This document shows, piece by piece, positions 18,473 through 27,718 of a stretch of 64,000 nt of DNA (position 1 is its first letter; every line of letters starts with the position of its first letter). The DNA is from Alicyclobacillus contaminans DSM 17975. Its GTDB lineage: Bacteria > Bacillota > Bacilli > Alicyclobacillales > Alicyclobacillaceae. The notes below the pieces were generated by a model, which did not search any database, had not been told where the DNA came from, and was given only the letters and a program-made list of their open reading frames with translations. The stretch covers positions 32,498 to 96,497 of the forward strand of contig NZ_AUCA01000007.1 in NCBI RefSeq assembly GCF_000429525.1, in the 5' to 3' direction. A program made the translations under genes and the position numbers.

Positions 18473-18491
18473 CGCCATTTCAGCGGCTGCC

Positions 18492-18520
18492 TTGACCCGT
18501 GCCTGCCAGAACACTATAAT
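18492..18520 (+). promoter_or_regulatory. Sigma-A promoter of leuS
   Basis: TTGACC (18492-18497), 17-bp spacer, TATAAT (18515-18520): one mismatch from consensus overall. Transcription would start near 18527, just before the T-box leader. Confidence 0.85.
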
Positions 18521-18551
18521 AATTCATCAAGGTGGATACGGGCGGAGAGCG

Positions 18552-18649
18552 GAGTGCCGTCAGACACGCGGGTCTGGTTCTCGCGGCATTCGAAGAGCTG
18601 GTACCGCAGGATGACCAACCTCTCGTCCAGAACTGGGCGAGAGGTTTTT
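18552..18649 (+). promoter_or_regulatory. Compact T-box riboswitch (Leu) with terminator
   Basis: A short hairpin has lower stem 18552-18559 with 18584-18591 and upper stem CAGAC/GTCTG. An internal loop on its 3' side holds CTC, a leucine codon, at 18580-18582. It is followed by the T-box core T-G-G-T-A-C-C-G-C (18599-18607), the conserved C-T-C-T-C-G-T-C-C and a terminator stem (18618-18625 with 18638-18645) ending in TTTTT. Uncharged tRNA-Leu would bind the specifier and the TGGT bulge and favour the antiterminator. Stem I is much shorter than in typical Bacillus T-boxes. Confidence 0.75.
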
Positions 18650-18686
18650 CATATACGCCAAATCGGGCTATCAGGAGTTGGTCGAA

Positions 18687-21101
18687 ATGAATTACAACCA
18701 TCGTGAAATTGAGGAGAAATGGCGCAAGCGCTGGCGTGAGACGGGCGTGGACAAAGTCCGGGAGGACAGCGGCAAGCCGAAATATTACTGCCTCGACATG
18801 TTTCCGTATCCGTCGGGCAATGGTCTGCATGTGGGCCATTGGCGGGGATACACCATATCTGACGTGTGGAGCCGTTATAAAACCATTCAAGGATATGAAG
18901 TACTGCATCCCATGGGCTGGGATGCGTTCGGGCTGCCCGCGGAAAACGCCGCCATCAAATTGGGGATTCATCCCGCCGTCTCGACAGCCAACAACATCGC
19001 GAACTTCAAGAAGCAGCTGCAGGAAATTGGCGCGATGTACGACTGGGACCGGGAGATCAACACCAGCAGTCCGGAATTCTATAAATGGACGCAATACTTC
19101 TTTGTGAAGATGTTCGAACGGGGGCTCGCGTACCGCAAAAAGATGCCCATCAACTGGTGTCCGAGCTGCAAAACGGGGCTTGCGAACGAAGAAGTGGTGG
19201 ACGGATGTTGCGAGCGCTGCGGCACGGAAGTGACGAAGCGCGAGATGAATCAATGGATGCTGAAGATTACAGCCTACGCAGACAGGCTGTTGAATGATCT
19301 GGACAAACTGGACTGGCCGGACAAAGTCAAGCGCATGCAGGCCGCGTGGATTGGCCGAAGTGAGGGCGCGCGCATTCACTTCGACGTGAAAGGGACTTCC
19401 GAAAAACTCGAGGTGTTCACCACAAGGCCGGATACGCTGTTTGGCGCCACCTACATGGTGCTTGCGCCGGAACACCCGCTGGTGGCTCAGATTACAACCG
19501 CCGAACAGCGGGCGGCCGTGGAAGCGTACGTGCAGGAAACGCTGAAAAAGTCGGCGGTGGCGCGGCAGATTGTGGATAAGACCAAGACCGGGGTGTTCAC
19601 CGGCGCCTATGCCGTTCACCCGCTGACCGGCCGCGACCTCCCCATCTGGATTGCCGACTACGTACTGATGGAGTACGGAACCGGCGCTATCATGGCGGTG
19701 CCCGCTCACGACGAGCGCGACTTTGATTTTGCAAAGGCGTTCAACCTGCCGATTGTCACGGTGGTGGCGCCGGAAGACAGCAGCGTCGGCGACGGGGAAT
19801 TGTACGTCGGCCCCGGCCGACTGGTGAATTCTGGACCGTTTGACGGACTCACCGTGGAGGAAGGAAAAAAGGCGATTGTCGAAGCTCTGGCCGAGCGGGG
19901 GATTGGCGAACAGACCGTCACCTACCGGATGCGGGACTGGGTGTTTGCGCGCCAACGCTACTGGGGCGAGCCCATTCCCATTGTGTACTGCGATCGATGC
20001 GGCACATTGCCCGTACCGGTCGAACAACTGCCCGTGACGCTGCCGGATGTGGAGCGCTATGAACCCACCGGCACCGGGGAATCCCCGCTCGCCGCGATTG
20101 AGTCGTTCGTGCACACCACGTGCCCGAAGTGCGGCGGACCGGCGCGCCGCGAGACCGATACGATGCCGCAGTGGGCCGGATCGAGCTGGTATTTTCTGCG
20201 GTATCCCGATCCGAACAATGATCAGGCGCCGTTCTCCAAGGAGGCCGCCAACAAGTGGCTGCCGGTGGATATGTACATTGGCGGCGTGGAGCATGCGGTG
20301 CTGCATCTGCTGTATGCGCGGTTCTTCACGAAGGTCATTCACGACCTCGGTTTGATTGATTTCGACGAGCCGTTCCAGCACCTGTTCAACCAGGGCATGG
20401 TGACGCTGAACGGCGCGAAGATGAGTAAATCCAAAGGCAACGTGGTCAATCCGGAGGACATCATTGAGCAGTTCGGGGCGGATGCACTGCGGATGTACGA
20501 GCTGTTCATGGGGCCGCCGGAGGATGACGCCGAGTGGAACACGAACGGTCTCGAGGGCGTTGCCCGCTTCCTCGGCCGCGTCTATCGCCTGGTCGCGGCG
20601 AATGCCAACCATCCGGCGGCCACTCGTCCGTCCTTGGAAAAACTGCGTCACCGCTTCGTCGCGACGCTGCAGGAACGGATGGACAGTTTCCGCCTGAACA
20701 CCGCGGTGAGCGCGTTCATGGAGTACGTCAACGCGCTGCAGCCGGAAGCGGAAAAGGGGCTGGACAAAGCCACGCTGGAGACGCTGGTCGTGACCATCGC
20801 GCCGTTTGCCCCGCACCTCGGCGAAGAGCTGTGGGAGATGCTGGGACACACTACATCCGTGTTCGAGGCAGACTGGCCGACCTACGATGAGAAATGGTTG
20901 AAGGATGACGAGGTGGAAATCGCGGTGCAGATCAACGGCCGGGTTCGCGCCAAGTTGGTGGTGGCGGCGGACGCTGACGCCAAGACGGCGATTGCCGCCG
21001 CAAAGGCTGCGCCGGACGTGGCCGAGTGGTTGAATGGTAAAGTCGTCAAAAAAGAAATCTACGTTCCGGGTCGCCTGGTGAACCTGGTGGTGCAGGGCTG
21101 A
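18687..21101 (+). CDS. leuS: Leucyl-tRNA synthetase
   Basis: An 804-residue class I synthetase of normal bacterial length. It has the HIGH-type motif in [10 protein letters not shown], a zinc-binding segment ([14 protein letters not shown]), the CP1 editing domain with [10 protein letters not shown] and the K-M-S-K-S-K-G-N loop. ATG 18687 follows AGGAG. Expression is controlled by the T-box leader just upstream, which reads tRNA-Leu charging. A nested hairpin lies after the stop. Confidence 0.97.
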   Translation: MNYNHREIEEKWRKRWRETGVDKVREDSGKPKYYCLDMFPYPSGNGLHVGHWRGYTISDVWSRYKTIQGYEVLHPMGWDAFGLPAENAAIKLGIHPAVSTANNIANFKKQLQEIGAMYDWDREINTSSPEFYKWTQYFFVKMFERGLAYRKKMPINWCPSCKTGLANEEVVDGCCERCGTEVTKREMNQWMLKITAYADRLLNDLDKLDWPDKVKRMQAAWIGRSEGARIHFDVKGTSEKLEVFTTRPDTLFGATYMVLAPEHPLVAQITTAEQRAAVEAYVQETLKKSAVARQIVDKTKTGVFTGAYAVHPLTGRDLPIWIADYVLMEYGTGAIMAVPAHDERDFDFAKAFNLPIVTVVAPEDSSVGDGELYVGPGRLVNSGPFDGLTVEEGKKAIVEALAERGIGEQTVTYRMRDWVFARQRYWGEPIPIVYCDRCGTLPVPVEQLPVTLPDVERYEPTGTGESPLAAIESFVHTTCPKCGGPARRETDTMPQWAGSSWYFLRYPDPNNDQAPFSKEAANKWLPVDMYIGGVEHAVLHLLYARFFTKVIHDLGLIDFDEPFQHLFNQGMVTLNGAKMSKSKGNVVNPEDIIEQFGADALRMYELFMGPPEDDAEWNTNGLEGVARFLGRVYRLVAANANHPAATRPSLEKLRHRFVATLQERMDSFRLNTAVSAFMEYVNALQPEAEKGLDKATLETLVVTIAPFAPHLGEELWEMLGHTTSVFEADWPTYDEKWLKDDEVEIAVQINGRVRAKLVVAADADAKTAIAAAKAAPDVAEWLNGKVVKKEIYVPGRLVNLVVQG

Positions 21102-21124
21102 CGGCCCACAGGCAGGATTTTGCG

Positions 21125-21217
21125 CGAGCGATGAGGAATTGGCTAGAAGTATCTGTCCGCCCTCCGGACGAAGGGGGCGGACCACTTCGCCAGCGTTCCT
21201 CGTCGCTCGTATTGTTT
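21125..21217 (+). terminator. Nested hairpin between leuS and the GntR gene
   Basis: Outer 14-bp stem (21125-21138 with 21196-21209, one G-T wobble) encloses an inner 8-bp stem (21155-21162 with 21175-21182). TATTGTTTTG follows the outer stem. It probably terminates leuS, but the structured ~57-base loop is unusual. Confidence 0.6.
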
Positions 21218-21252
21218 TGAGAGGACGGGGCCGGTGCCCGGAGGAGATGGAG

Positions 21253-21948
21253 ATGGCGCCATCTGTCCGCGATCAAAAACTGTACGCGGCCATTGCCAAT
21301 GAAATCCGTGAACGGATTGAAGCGGGCGTGCTTCGTCCCGGTGATCGGTTGCCCACACTGTCCGAATTGGCCGAGGCGTTCGGTTGCAGCCGCGCCACGG
21401 TGCGGGAGGCGCTGGGCGCGCTGCGCGGTCAGGGGCTGATTGAGGTTCGGCACGGCGATGGGACGTACGTCCGAACGGCCGGCATTGAGATGTGGATGGA
21501 ACCGGTGGACGCCGCGGTGCTGTTGGCGCCGAGCGAATCGGTGCAGTTGGTGGAACTGACGGCGGCCGCGTTGGCAGGGGCGGCGGGGATTGCGGCGGAT
21601 CGGCGGACGGAGGCCGGTTTGGCCGAGTTGGCGCAGGCTCTGTTTCGGTTAGAGTGCGCGACGCCCGGCGCTGAAGAGGCGGTAGTGGCGGAATTGGCAT
21701 TCTATCTTCAACTCGCCGTCTGCTCCGGCAACGTGCTGTTTGAGAACGTGCTTCGCGTCCTGCAGGAGGCGCTGCGCAGTCTGCTGCGCTATTTGCAGCC
21801 GGTTCGGCCCGCTGGCACGGAGGTGTGCCGGCGATTGTTCGACGCCGTGGCGGCGGGGGGCGCCGACAGTGCGCGGTCCATCGCTTTCGCGCTTGGTGAC
21901 GAGATGAGTTCGGCCCTGCTGCGCCGGCGTGGACTGGAGGCTCGATAA
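21253..21948 (+). CDS. GntR-family (FadR-like) transcriptional regulator
   Basis: A 231-residue regulator with an N-terminal winged helix-turn-helix: A-I-A-N-E-I-R-E-R-I, G-D-R-L-P-T-L-S-E-L-A-E-A-F-G-C-S-R-A-T-V-R-E-A-L, G-L-I-E-V-R-H-G-D-G-T-Y-V. The C-terminal ~140 residues are helical and Ala/Leu-rich, like a reduced FCD/FadR effector domain, but lack clear metal-binding histidines. ATG 21253 is favoured because GGAGGAG lies 6 bases upstream. No obvious target gene is adjacent, so the effector cannot be guessed. Confidence 0.82.
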   Translation: MAPSVRDQKLYAAIANEIRERIEAGVLRPGDRLPTLSELAEAFGCSRATVREALGALRGQGLIEVRHGDGTYVRTAGIEMWMEPVDAAVLLAPSESVQLVELTAAALAGAAGIAADRRTEAGLAELAQALFRLECATPGAEEAVVAELAFYLQLAVCSGNVLFENVLRVLQEALRSLLRYLQPVRPAGTEVCRRLFDAVAAGGADSARSIAFALGDEMSSALLRRRGLEAR

Positions 21949-22108
21949 CGGCGGCGTGGTTCGTCGGATGGACGGATGGCCGAGGGGGGGACAAAGCGCA
22001 TGTTCGGTAGGCAGTTCCCCTTCTCATTTTGCTCGAGATGGGGTATACTGTGAATGTAAGCGCTATCATCAATGTATGAATGCTCTGCGGAATGCGGGGG
22101 AACAAAGG

Positions 22109-22531
22109 ATGCCGAAACTTCTGATAGCGGCTTTTGGCAAGGAGAGCTTGACGTACGTGCGCCGTGCACGCCAGTTGGGGCTGCACGTGCGAGTGCTGGA
22201 TTGTGTGGATGCGTATCACGTCCGGTTGTTGCAATGGTTTGGAGACGACCTTCTGCAGGTGCATGGACGAAGAAATCAGGTTCGCGAGAAAGTGGCTGTG
22301 GAGCATTTTGACGTGGCGATTGTGCACGAGGACGAAAACTTCGTGAAAACCGCGTTGATCACGCAATCTCTGAGGGAGGCCGGCATTCCCCAGGTGATGG
22401 TGGTCACGCGGGACGCGGTGCGCAAATCGGTGTATCGCCGGTGTGGAGCCCATCAGGTGATTGTGGCGAACTCTGTGGACCAGGCGTGGATGAAACTGCA
22501 CACGAGTCTGCCGAGCTATGTTACGGCATAA
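22109..22531 (+). CDS. TrkA-N-like nucleotide-binding domain protein
   Basis: A 140-residue Rossmann-like protein resembling the RCK/TrkA-N domain of potassium-uptake regulators: L-L-I-A-A-F-G-K-E, V-R-V-L-D-C-V-D, F-D-V-A-I-V-H-E-D-E-N-F-V-K-T-A-L-I-T, V-M-V-V-T-R. The usual G-x-G-x-x-G is degenerate, and no RCK-C domain or potassium channel gene is adjacent. It may be a stand-alone ligand sensor. A second in-frame ATG at 22076 is an alternative start. A strong terminator follows. Confidence 0.6.
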   Translation: MPKLLIAAFGKESLTYVRRARQLGLHVRVLDCVDAYHVRLLQWFGDDLLQVHGRRNQVREKVAVEHFDVAIVHEDENFVKTALITQSLREAGIPQVMVVTRDAVRKSVYRRCGAHQVIVANSVDQAWMKLHTSLPSYVTA

Positions 22532-22571
22532 CTCATCGTGTTGAATATTTGCATTGTCGAGGGAATACGGT

Positions 22572-22607
22572 CACAGCGCCGATGCATGTGCATCGGCGCT
22601 GTGTTTT
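22572..22607 (+). terminator. Strong rho-independent terminator
   Basis: A perfect 15-bp stem (22572-22586 with 22589-22603) with a nominal 2-base loop, then TTTTG. It ends the TrkA-N-like gene. Confidence 0.88.
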
Positions 22608-22707
22608 GTCCGAGGCGGCCGGCGTCTTCAAGCTCGCGCCCTTCTGGTTTATGCTATCATCGGGGTACGGCCTGAACGGGCGCTGTGGAGTGAAAGGAGG
22701 AACTTTC

Positions 22708-22887
22708 GTGTCGCGGACTGCGAAGGTGATCTATTTTTTCGTGGCGCTATTGGTGATGGCGTGCTTTGCTGTCGGCAGTGTGATGCTGGCTGAACAGCGA
22801 CCGGCCATTGCCGTCACGCTGTTTGTGCTTGCCGTCCTTGGCGCGGGTGCTGGGTTTGCGAGCAAGCGGAAAGTCATGAACCGATAG
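22708..22887 (+). CDS. Small two-helix membrane protein, YlaF/DUF5325-like
   Basis: A 59-residue protein with two hydrophobic helices (about residues 6-28 and 32-50) separated by A-E-Q-R-P, and a basic end (K-R-K-V-M-N-R). Length, hairpin topology and the central A-E motif resemble YlaF (DUF5325) of B. subtilis. The GTG start follows GAAAGGAGG by 7 bases. It lies 29 bp before the AI-2E family gene and is probably co-transcribed with it. Function of the family is unknown. Confidence 0.65.
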   Translation: MSRTAKVIYFFVALLVMACFAVGSVMLAEQRPAIAVTLFVLAVLGAGAGFASKRKVMNR

Positions 22888-22916
22888 ACAGGTCGGTTTG
22901 AAAGGGTGGGACGTTC

Positions 22917-24116
22917 GTGCGATTCCGGACCCAGGACCCATTGGTGAGGCGGTATCTCGGACGACTGGCCGAAGTCCTGGCGCTGCTCGTCCTGATTGTG
23001 GTGGTCTGCTGGGCCTTTGTAAAGGTGTTTGACTACATCCTGCCGTTTGTGGTGGGCGCCTTTTTCGCCATCATGCTGTTGCCGTTGGTGCGTGGCCTTG
23101 AGCATCGCGGGGTCAATCGGGTGGCGGCCGTGTTCACCGTGCTCGGGAGCATCGTCATCATTCTGGTGGCCATCTCCACGTACGTTGTGATTGCGGTCGC
23201 GCGGGAAGCGACCATGTGGACGAGCACCATCACGGATCAGTTCGGATTGATTCAATCGTGGTTCACACAGCAGTTATCGCTGGGGAAGGCAGTCTTCGGG
23301 AAATTGCCCCCGACCATCGCCAATGAGCTGAACGATACCGCGAAACACTTCTTCAGCAGCATCCAAACCATATTCTCCGGTCTGGCCGGAACGCTGATTC
23401 AATCGGTGACGCACCTGCCGGAGTCGATGTTCGTCACGGTGATTGCCATTATCACCACCTATTTCATGCTCGTCAATCGCAACCGCATGTTCCGCAGTTT
23501 CCTCAAGACCCTGCCGCCGGGGTGGGCGGGCAAGGTGCAGGTGGTCATTGACGACATGATGAAGGCGTTCGTCGGCACGATTCGCGCTCAGGTCGTCCTG
23601 ATGTTGATGTCCGCCGTGCTCGGCATCATCGGCATGTGGATTGCGGGGATTCAGTACGCAGTCATCCTCGGCATTTTGTTCGGTATCTCTGGGTTGGTGC
23701 CCATTCTCGGATCGGCGATTCTGACCGTTCCCTGGGCGATTGGCGCCTTTGTCATCGGGGATTTTCCGCTGGCTGTGAAGGTGCTGTTGCTGCAGTTGGG
23801 CATTTCGCTCGTTCGGCACGTGGTCGAGCCGAAGATCCTGGCAGACAGCGTGGGCCTCGATACATTGTCGACGCTGTTCGCCATGTACGTGGGCATGAAA
23901 TTGATGGGGGTCCTCGGTCTGTTCCTAGGGCCGATTGTGCTGATTGGCATCAAGTCGCTGCTGCGCATTCGCCTGTTCATGGACTTCTTCCCGGATGCGG
24001 TTGCCGCAGTGGAGATGGGGGCGGCGCCGAGGGACGCGTCGACACCAGCGGAGGATGAACCGAAAACGGACGGAGAAGGACGGCAGAACGGTGCGCGCGG
24101 GGAGATAAAATCGTGA
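22917..24116 (+). CDS. AI-2E/YtvI-family membrane transporter
   Basis: A 399-residue integral membrane protein of the AI-2E transporter superfamily, which in Bacilli includes the sporulation protein YtvI. It has paired N-terminal helices, a soluble segment (about 95-160), then the conserved I-I-T-T-Y-F-M-L, G-I-L-F-G-I-S-G-L-V-P-I-L-G-S and V-E-P-K-I-L-A-D-S-V-G-L with terminal helices. The hydrophilic tail of ~45 residues is rich in Asp, Glu and Gly. GTG start. Its stop overlaps the next GTG start (4 bp), coupling it to the DUF402 gene. Substrate unknown. Confidence 0.85.
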   Translation: MRFRTQDPLVRRYLGRLAEVLALLVLIVVVCWAFVKVFDYILPFVVGAFFAIMLLPLVRGLEHRGVNRVAAVFTVLGSIVIILVAISTYVVIAVAREATMWTSTITDQFGLIQSWFTQQLSLGKAVFGKLPPTIANELNDTAKHFFSSIQTIFSGLAGTLIQSVTHLPESMFVTVIAIITTYFMLVNRNRMFRSFLKTLPPGWAGKVQVVIDDMMKAFVGTIRAQVVLMLMSAVLGIIGMWIAGIQYAVILGILFGISGLVPILGSAILTVPWAIGAFVIGDFPLAVKVLLLQLGISLVRHVVEPKILADSVGLDTLSTLFAMYVGMKLMGVLGLFLGPIVLIGIKSLLRIRLFMDFFPDAVAAVEMGAAPRDASTPAEDEPKTDGEGRQNGARGEIKS

Positions 24117-24613
24117 GACTCGTGAGCCGCAAGGCCTGGGGCAGCGCCCACCGCGTCTGGGAACGTGTTGCACCCACGGATCATCCGTGGGCGTTCTGGA
24201 TTGCTGCCGGATGGCCGGTGATGGAAGCGGATGGGCGGCGTTGGAGCAGCGCCTATCCGGTGGTGGGGCTGTTCTGGCCGGATCGATTCTACCAGGTCTT
24301 CCTGCTGCTGAAGGACGATGCGACGGAGTATTATTGCAACCTCATCACGCCGCCCGTGTATCGGCCGGGTGAACGAGTGATTTCTTTTGTGGATTTGGAC
24401 CTGGACGTGGTCATTGCGGACGGGCGCGTGCAGGTGCTCGACGAGGATGAATACGCGCTGCGGCGGCGGCAGTACCCGGAAGCATGGCAAACGGCCGTCA
24501 CGCAGGCGAGCGCGGAGCTCATCCGTCTCGCCAACGAACGGCGTGGACCGTTCTCCACCGAGACCGCGACGCGATGGAGACAGTGGAGCGGGGGCCGGCG
24601 CGCTGGCGGCTGA
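24113..24613 (+). CDS. DUF402-domain protein, Ntdp/YgaC-like
   Basis: A 166-residue protein with the DUF402 core: D-D-A-T-E-Y-Y-C-N-L-I-T-P-P, then Y-I/F-x-D-L-D-L-D-V-V-I, V-L-D-E-D-E-Y and an Arg/Gly-rich end with R-R-G-P-F. This closely follows the layout of B. subtilis YgaC and S. aureus Ntdp, nucleoside tri- and diphosphatases. The GTG start overlaps the upstream transporter stop. It is convergent with rsfA, only 25 bp away. Substrate preference is inferred from the family. Confidence 0.8.
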   Translation: MRLVSRKAWGSAHRVWERVAPTDHPWAFWIAAGWPVMEADGRRWSSAYPVVGLFWPDRFYQVFLLLKDDATEYYCNLITPPVYRPGERVISFVDLDLDVVIADGRVQVLDEDEYALRRRQYPEAWQTAVTQASAELIRLANERRGPFSTETATRWRQWSGGRRAGG

Positions 24614-24638
24614 ACACCACCGGTGCCGACGGTGAATA

Positions 24639-25205
24639 TCATTCGTTTCGCGGCTCGTTGTCCGACTCCAACAGCTTGCGGGCGCGCTCCATGATGGCGA
24701 ACAACGCTTTCGAATCTTGTTCGAACTGTTGCGGCGTCAATTCGAGCAATTGGATCTGGCCGCTTTCGGCAACCGTCGACTCCAGTTCCCGAATGCGCGA
24801 TTGCAGCCGCTCGTTTTCCAGTTGCAAGTTTTCCAGCTGCACCTTCAGTTTTTGATATTGCAGGTCATAGGCCTGCAAGAACAGGATGACGTCCTGAATG
24901 GAATCGCTCGCGGCTGGGTTTGCGATTTGGGGATTGCGGCGCAATCCTGGAGACACCGCTTTCTGTGCCGTCTTTCTGTCCCGCTTCGCAGCCTCGATTT
25001 CCGCCCGGAGGCCCTTGCGCAACACACCGTTCCAGCGGTATCCGCAAGCCGCCGCGGTACGCCCCAGTTCGTTACCGGCTTCCTCGAAGGCGCGCAACTG
25101 CGTACTGCCGCTGCGAATGTGATTGAGGACAATGGATGCCAGACGTTGATCGTCCTCAGGCGTCCACGCGTCGGATCTGGCCACCCACTTTTCCGCATTT
25201 TCCAC
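24639..25205 (-). CDS. rsfA: RsfA-family prespore transcription factor
   Basis: A 188-residue Myb-like DNA-binding protein of the RsfA family, which tunes sigma-F-dependent genes in the prespore of B. subtilis. The N-terminal domain is clear: D-A-W-T-P-E-D-D, L-A-S-I-V-L-N-H-I-R-S-G-S-T-Q-L, G-R-T-A-A-A-C-G-Y-R-W-N. A coiled coil spans about residues 115-150, and the end has the family's I-M-E-R-A-R-K. I chose GTG 25205 because GAGGGAGGA lies 8 bases upstream. It is divergent from mrfA and has a possible sigma-F/G promoter. Confidence 0.92.
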   Translation of the reverse strand: MENAEKWVARSDAWTPEDDQRLASIVLNHIRSGSTQLRAFEEAGNELGRTAAACGYRWNGVLRKGLRAEIEAAKRDRKTAQKAVSPGLRRNPQIANPAASDSIQDVILFLQAYDLQYQKLKVQLENLQLENERLQSRIRELESTVAESGQIQLLELTPQQFEQDSKALFAIMERARKLLESDNEPRNE

Positions 25206-25235
25206 AGAATATTCCTCCCTCGCGTCTGTACTATA

Positions 25236-25265
25236 CTTTATTTCCACGCTTTACGAGATTCATAC
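25236..25265 (-). promoter_or_regulatory. Possible sigma-F/sigma-G promoter of rsfA
   Basis: On the minus strand: GTATG (25261-25265), 15-bp spacer, GGAAATAAAG (25236-25245), close to the GYATA / GGNNANANTR pattern of forespore promoters. A sigma-A-like TATAGT lies next to it, so assignment is tentative. Confidence 0.4.
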
Positions 25266-25447
25266 AATGCCCGAACAGAGGGTCTATAACATGCTATGAA
25301 CCAACGGCCGCAAGGTGACCAGTCACAAGAAAAAATTCGTAGAGTGAACCCTATCGGCGGGGCGGGTGAAAGATTTTCGAGAAATCCGAACAGGAGTTCG
25401 CGTCCGGGTGCAGAATTCTCATGGAAGTACAGAAAGGAGTGGCCGCG

Positions 25448-27718
25448 ATGCAATTGTCCATGCTGCTGGAGGAGTGGCGGCGAAGCCCGACGTTCGTAGA
25501 CCAGGTGATGCACTGGGCGGTTCAGCCGGCACGTCCGCCGCGCCACCGGGGGCTGCCGGACTGGATTCATCCGCAGGTGCGCGCGGCGCTCGCGGCAAAA
25601 GGCATTGAACAACTGTATTCGCATCAGACGGAAGCGCTGGAGGCGGTGCACGCGGGACGCCATGTGATGGTGGTCACGCCAACGGCCAGCGGCAAGACGC
25701 TGTGTTACAACCTGCCCGTTTTGGATGCCATCTGCAAGGATGAGGGGACACGGGCCTTGTACATTTTTCCGACGAAGGCGCTCGCGCAAGATCAGGTGGC
25801 CGAACTGCACGAGGTGGTGGCCCACCTTCGCACCAACGTGCAGTCGTTCACCTACGACGGCGATACACCGATGCATGCGCGTCAAAAAATCCGGGAAGCC
25901 GGGCATATTGTGGTGACCAATCCCGACATGTTGCACGCGGCGATGCTGCCGCACCACACGAAATGGCTGCGGCTGTTTGAAAACCTGCGATACGTGGTGC
26001 TGGATGAAGCGCACATCTACCGCGGCGTGTTTGGCAGCCATGTTGCCAACGTGATTCGTCGCCTGCAGCGCATTTGCCGCTATTACGGCAGTTCGCCGCA
26101 GTTCATCCTCTGTTCCGCGACCATCGCCAATCCGGAGGAACTGGGCCGCGAATTGATAGACGACGCTGTGCATCTGGTGTCCGAATCGGGGGCACCGCAG
26201 GGGGAGCGGCATATCATCTTCTACAATCCGCCAATTGTGCAGCCGCAGTTGGGTTTGCGTCGGTCCGCCTTGCGGGAGGCGCGCCGCATTGGCGCGCGAC
26301 TCCTGAAAGAGGACATTTCCACCATCGCGTTCGTGAAGACGCGAAACCAGGTGGAGGTGTTGGGCGCCTACTGGAAACACGATGTTCCCGAGCGGCTGAA
26401 AAATCGGGTCTTTGGTTATCGCGGAGGGTATTTGCCGAATGAGCGCAGGCGGATTGAACAAGGGCTCCGATCCGGGGACTTCCGCGGGGTGGTCAGCACC
26501 AACGCGCTGGAATTGGGCGTCGACATCGGCTCATTGGAAGCGTCCATATCCGTCGGGTACCCCGGTTCCATCGCGTCTTTCCGACAACAGAGCGGCCGGG
26601 CGGGACGGCGTCAGGGGGTATCCGTGAGCCTGCTCATCGCCAACGCGTCAGCGCTGGATCAGTACGTGGTCCGGCATCCGGAGGCGGTGCTGGACAGTCC
26701 GCCGGAAGCGGCGCGACTACACCCGGAGAATCTGTTGATTTTGGCGGATCATGTGAAATGTGCGGCGTACGAACTGCCGTTCACCGCGGATGAGACGTTC
26801 GGCGTGGAAACCACGGGGGAATTGCTCGACTATCTGGCGGACCATCGCGTCTTGCATCGGGGGAGCGACGGACGCTACTTCTGGATGTCCGACGCACTGC
26901 CGAGCCACAGTGTGTCACTGCGCAGCGCGGCGCAGGACAATGTGGTCATTGTGGATGAGAGTTCGGCCCGCCCCCGCGTCATTGGTGAAATGGACCGGTT
27001 CAGTGCGCTGACCATGCTGCACGAGGAAGCCATCTACCTGCACCAGTCAAAGTCCTATCAGGTCGAGCGGCTGGATTTGGAAAACGGAAAGGCATTCGTA
27101 CGGGCCGTGGAAGCGGACTATTACACCGATGCGGAGTTGGCCGTGCGACTTCAGGTGCTGGATGTGTTGGCGGAGAAGCAGGGCCAGCACGGCACCCATC
27201 GAACGGGTGAAGTGATGGTGAACGCCATGCCCACTCTGTTCAAGAAGATTAAATTCGACACCCACGAAAATCTGGGCTGGGGAAAAATTCACCTGCCGGA
27301 AGCGGAACTGCACAGCGTCGGCTACTGGTGTCAATGGCGGCGGGATGTGCTGCCGTTTGACAATCAGCAATGGGAAACGGCGCTGCTCGGCGCTGCCTAC
27401 GCCTTGAAACAGGCGGCTTCGCTGCACTGCATGTGCGCGGTCGGGGACATCCATGCCACGGTGCAGATTCGCGACGTCTTGGACGCTCTGCCCACACTGT
27501 ATCTGTACGATGCGTATCCTGGCGGCGTCGGCATCTCCGAGCGCGTATACAGAACCGCCGATGAGGTGTTTGCCACGGCGCGGCAGATGGTGATGGAATG
27601 TTCGTGTGAGTCCGGTTGTCCATCGTGCATCGGCGCCCAGACAGACCCTGCGGCCAAATCGTTGGTGATACAGTTGCTGCAGCGTGTGCAACCGGTGGAG
27701 AAAGAGGTGCTCGCATAG
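25448..27718 (+). CDS. mrfA: DNA repair helicase MrfA (YprA)
   Basis: A 756-residue superfamily 2 helicase matching YprA/MrfA, which with MrfB repairs mitomycin C adducts in B. subtilis by a UvrA-independent excision route. It has Walker A in T-P-T-A-S-G-K-T, V-L-D-E-A-H, L-C-S-A-T-I, the motif VI region Q-Q-S-G-R-A-G-R-R and a C-terminal DUF1998-type zinc site C-x-C-x3-C-x2-C. ATG 25448 follows AAAGGAG; an upstream ATG at 25421 lacks one. mrfB begins directly after the stop. Confidence 0.94.
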   Translation: MQLSMLLEEWRRSPTFVDQVMHWAVQPARPPRHRGLPDWIHPQVRAALAAKGIEQLYSHQTEALEAVHAGRHVMVVTPTASGKTLCYNLPVLDAICKDEGTRALYIFPTKALAQDQVAELHEVVAHLRTNVQSFTYDGDTPMHARQKIREAGHIVVTNPDMLHAAMLPHHTKWLRLFENLRYVVLDEAHIYRGVFGSHVANVIRRLQRICRYYGSSPQFILCSATIANPEELGRELIDDAVHLVSESGAPQGERHIIFYNPPIVQPQLGLRRSALREARRIGARLLKEDISTIAFVKTRNQVEVLGAYWKHDVPERLKNRVFGYRGGYLPNERRRIEQGLRSGDFRGVVSTNALELGVDIGSLEASISVGYPGSIASFRQQSGRAGRRQGVSVSLLIANASALDQYVVRHPEAVLDSPPEAARLHPENLLILADHVKCAAYELPFTADETFGVETTGELLDYLADHRVLHRGSDGRYFWMSDALPSHSVSLRSAAQDNVVIVDESSARPRVIGEMDRFSALTMLHEEAIYLHQSKSYQVERLDLENGKAFVRAVEADYYTDAELAVRLQVLDVLAEKQGQHGTHRTGEVMVNAMPTLFKKIKFDTHENLGWGKIHLPEAELHSVGYWCQWRRDVLPFDNQQWETALLGAAYALKQAASLHCMCAVGDIHATVQIRDVLDALPTLYLYDAYPGGVGISERVYRTADEVFATARQMVMECSCESGCPSCIGAQTDPAAKSLVIQLLQRVQPVEKEVLA

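Noticed and set aside
18480..21185. 901-codon open frame opposite leuS
   Set aside because: Antisense shadow of leuS created by GC-rich codon use; no domain is recognisable.
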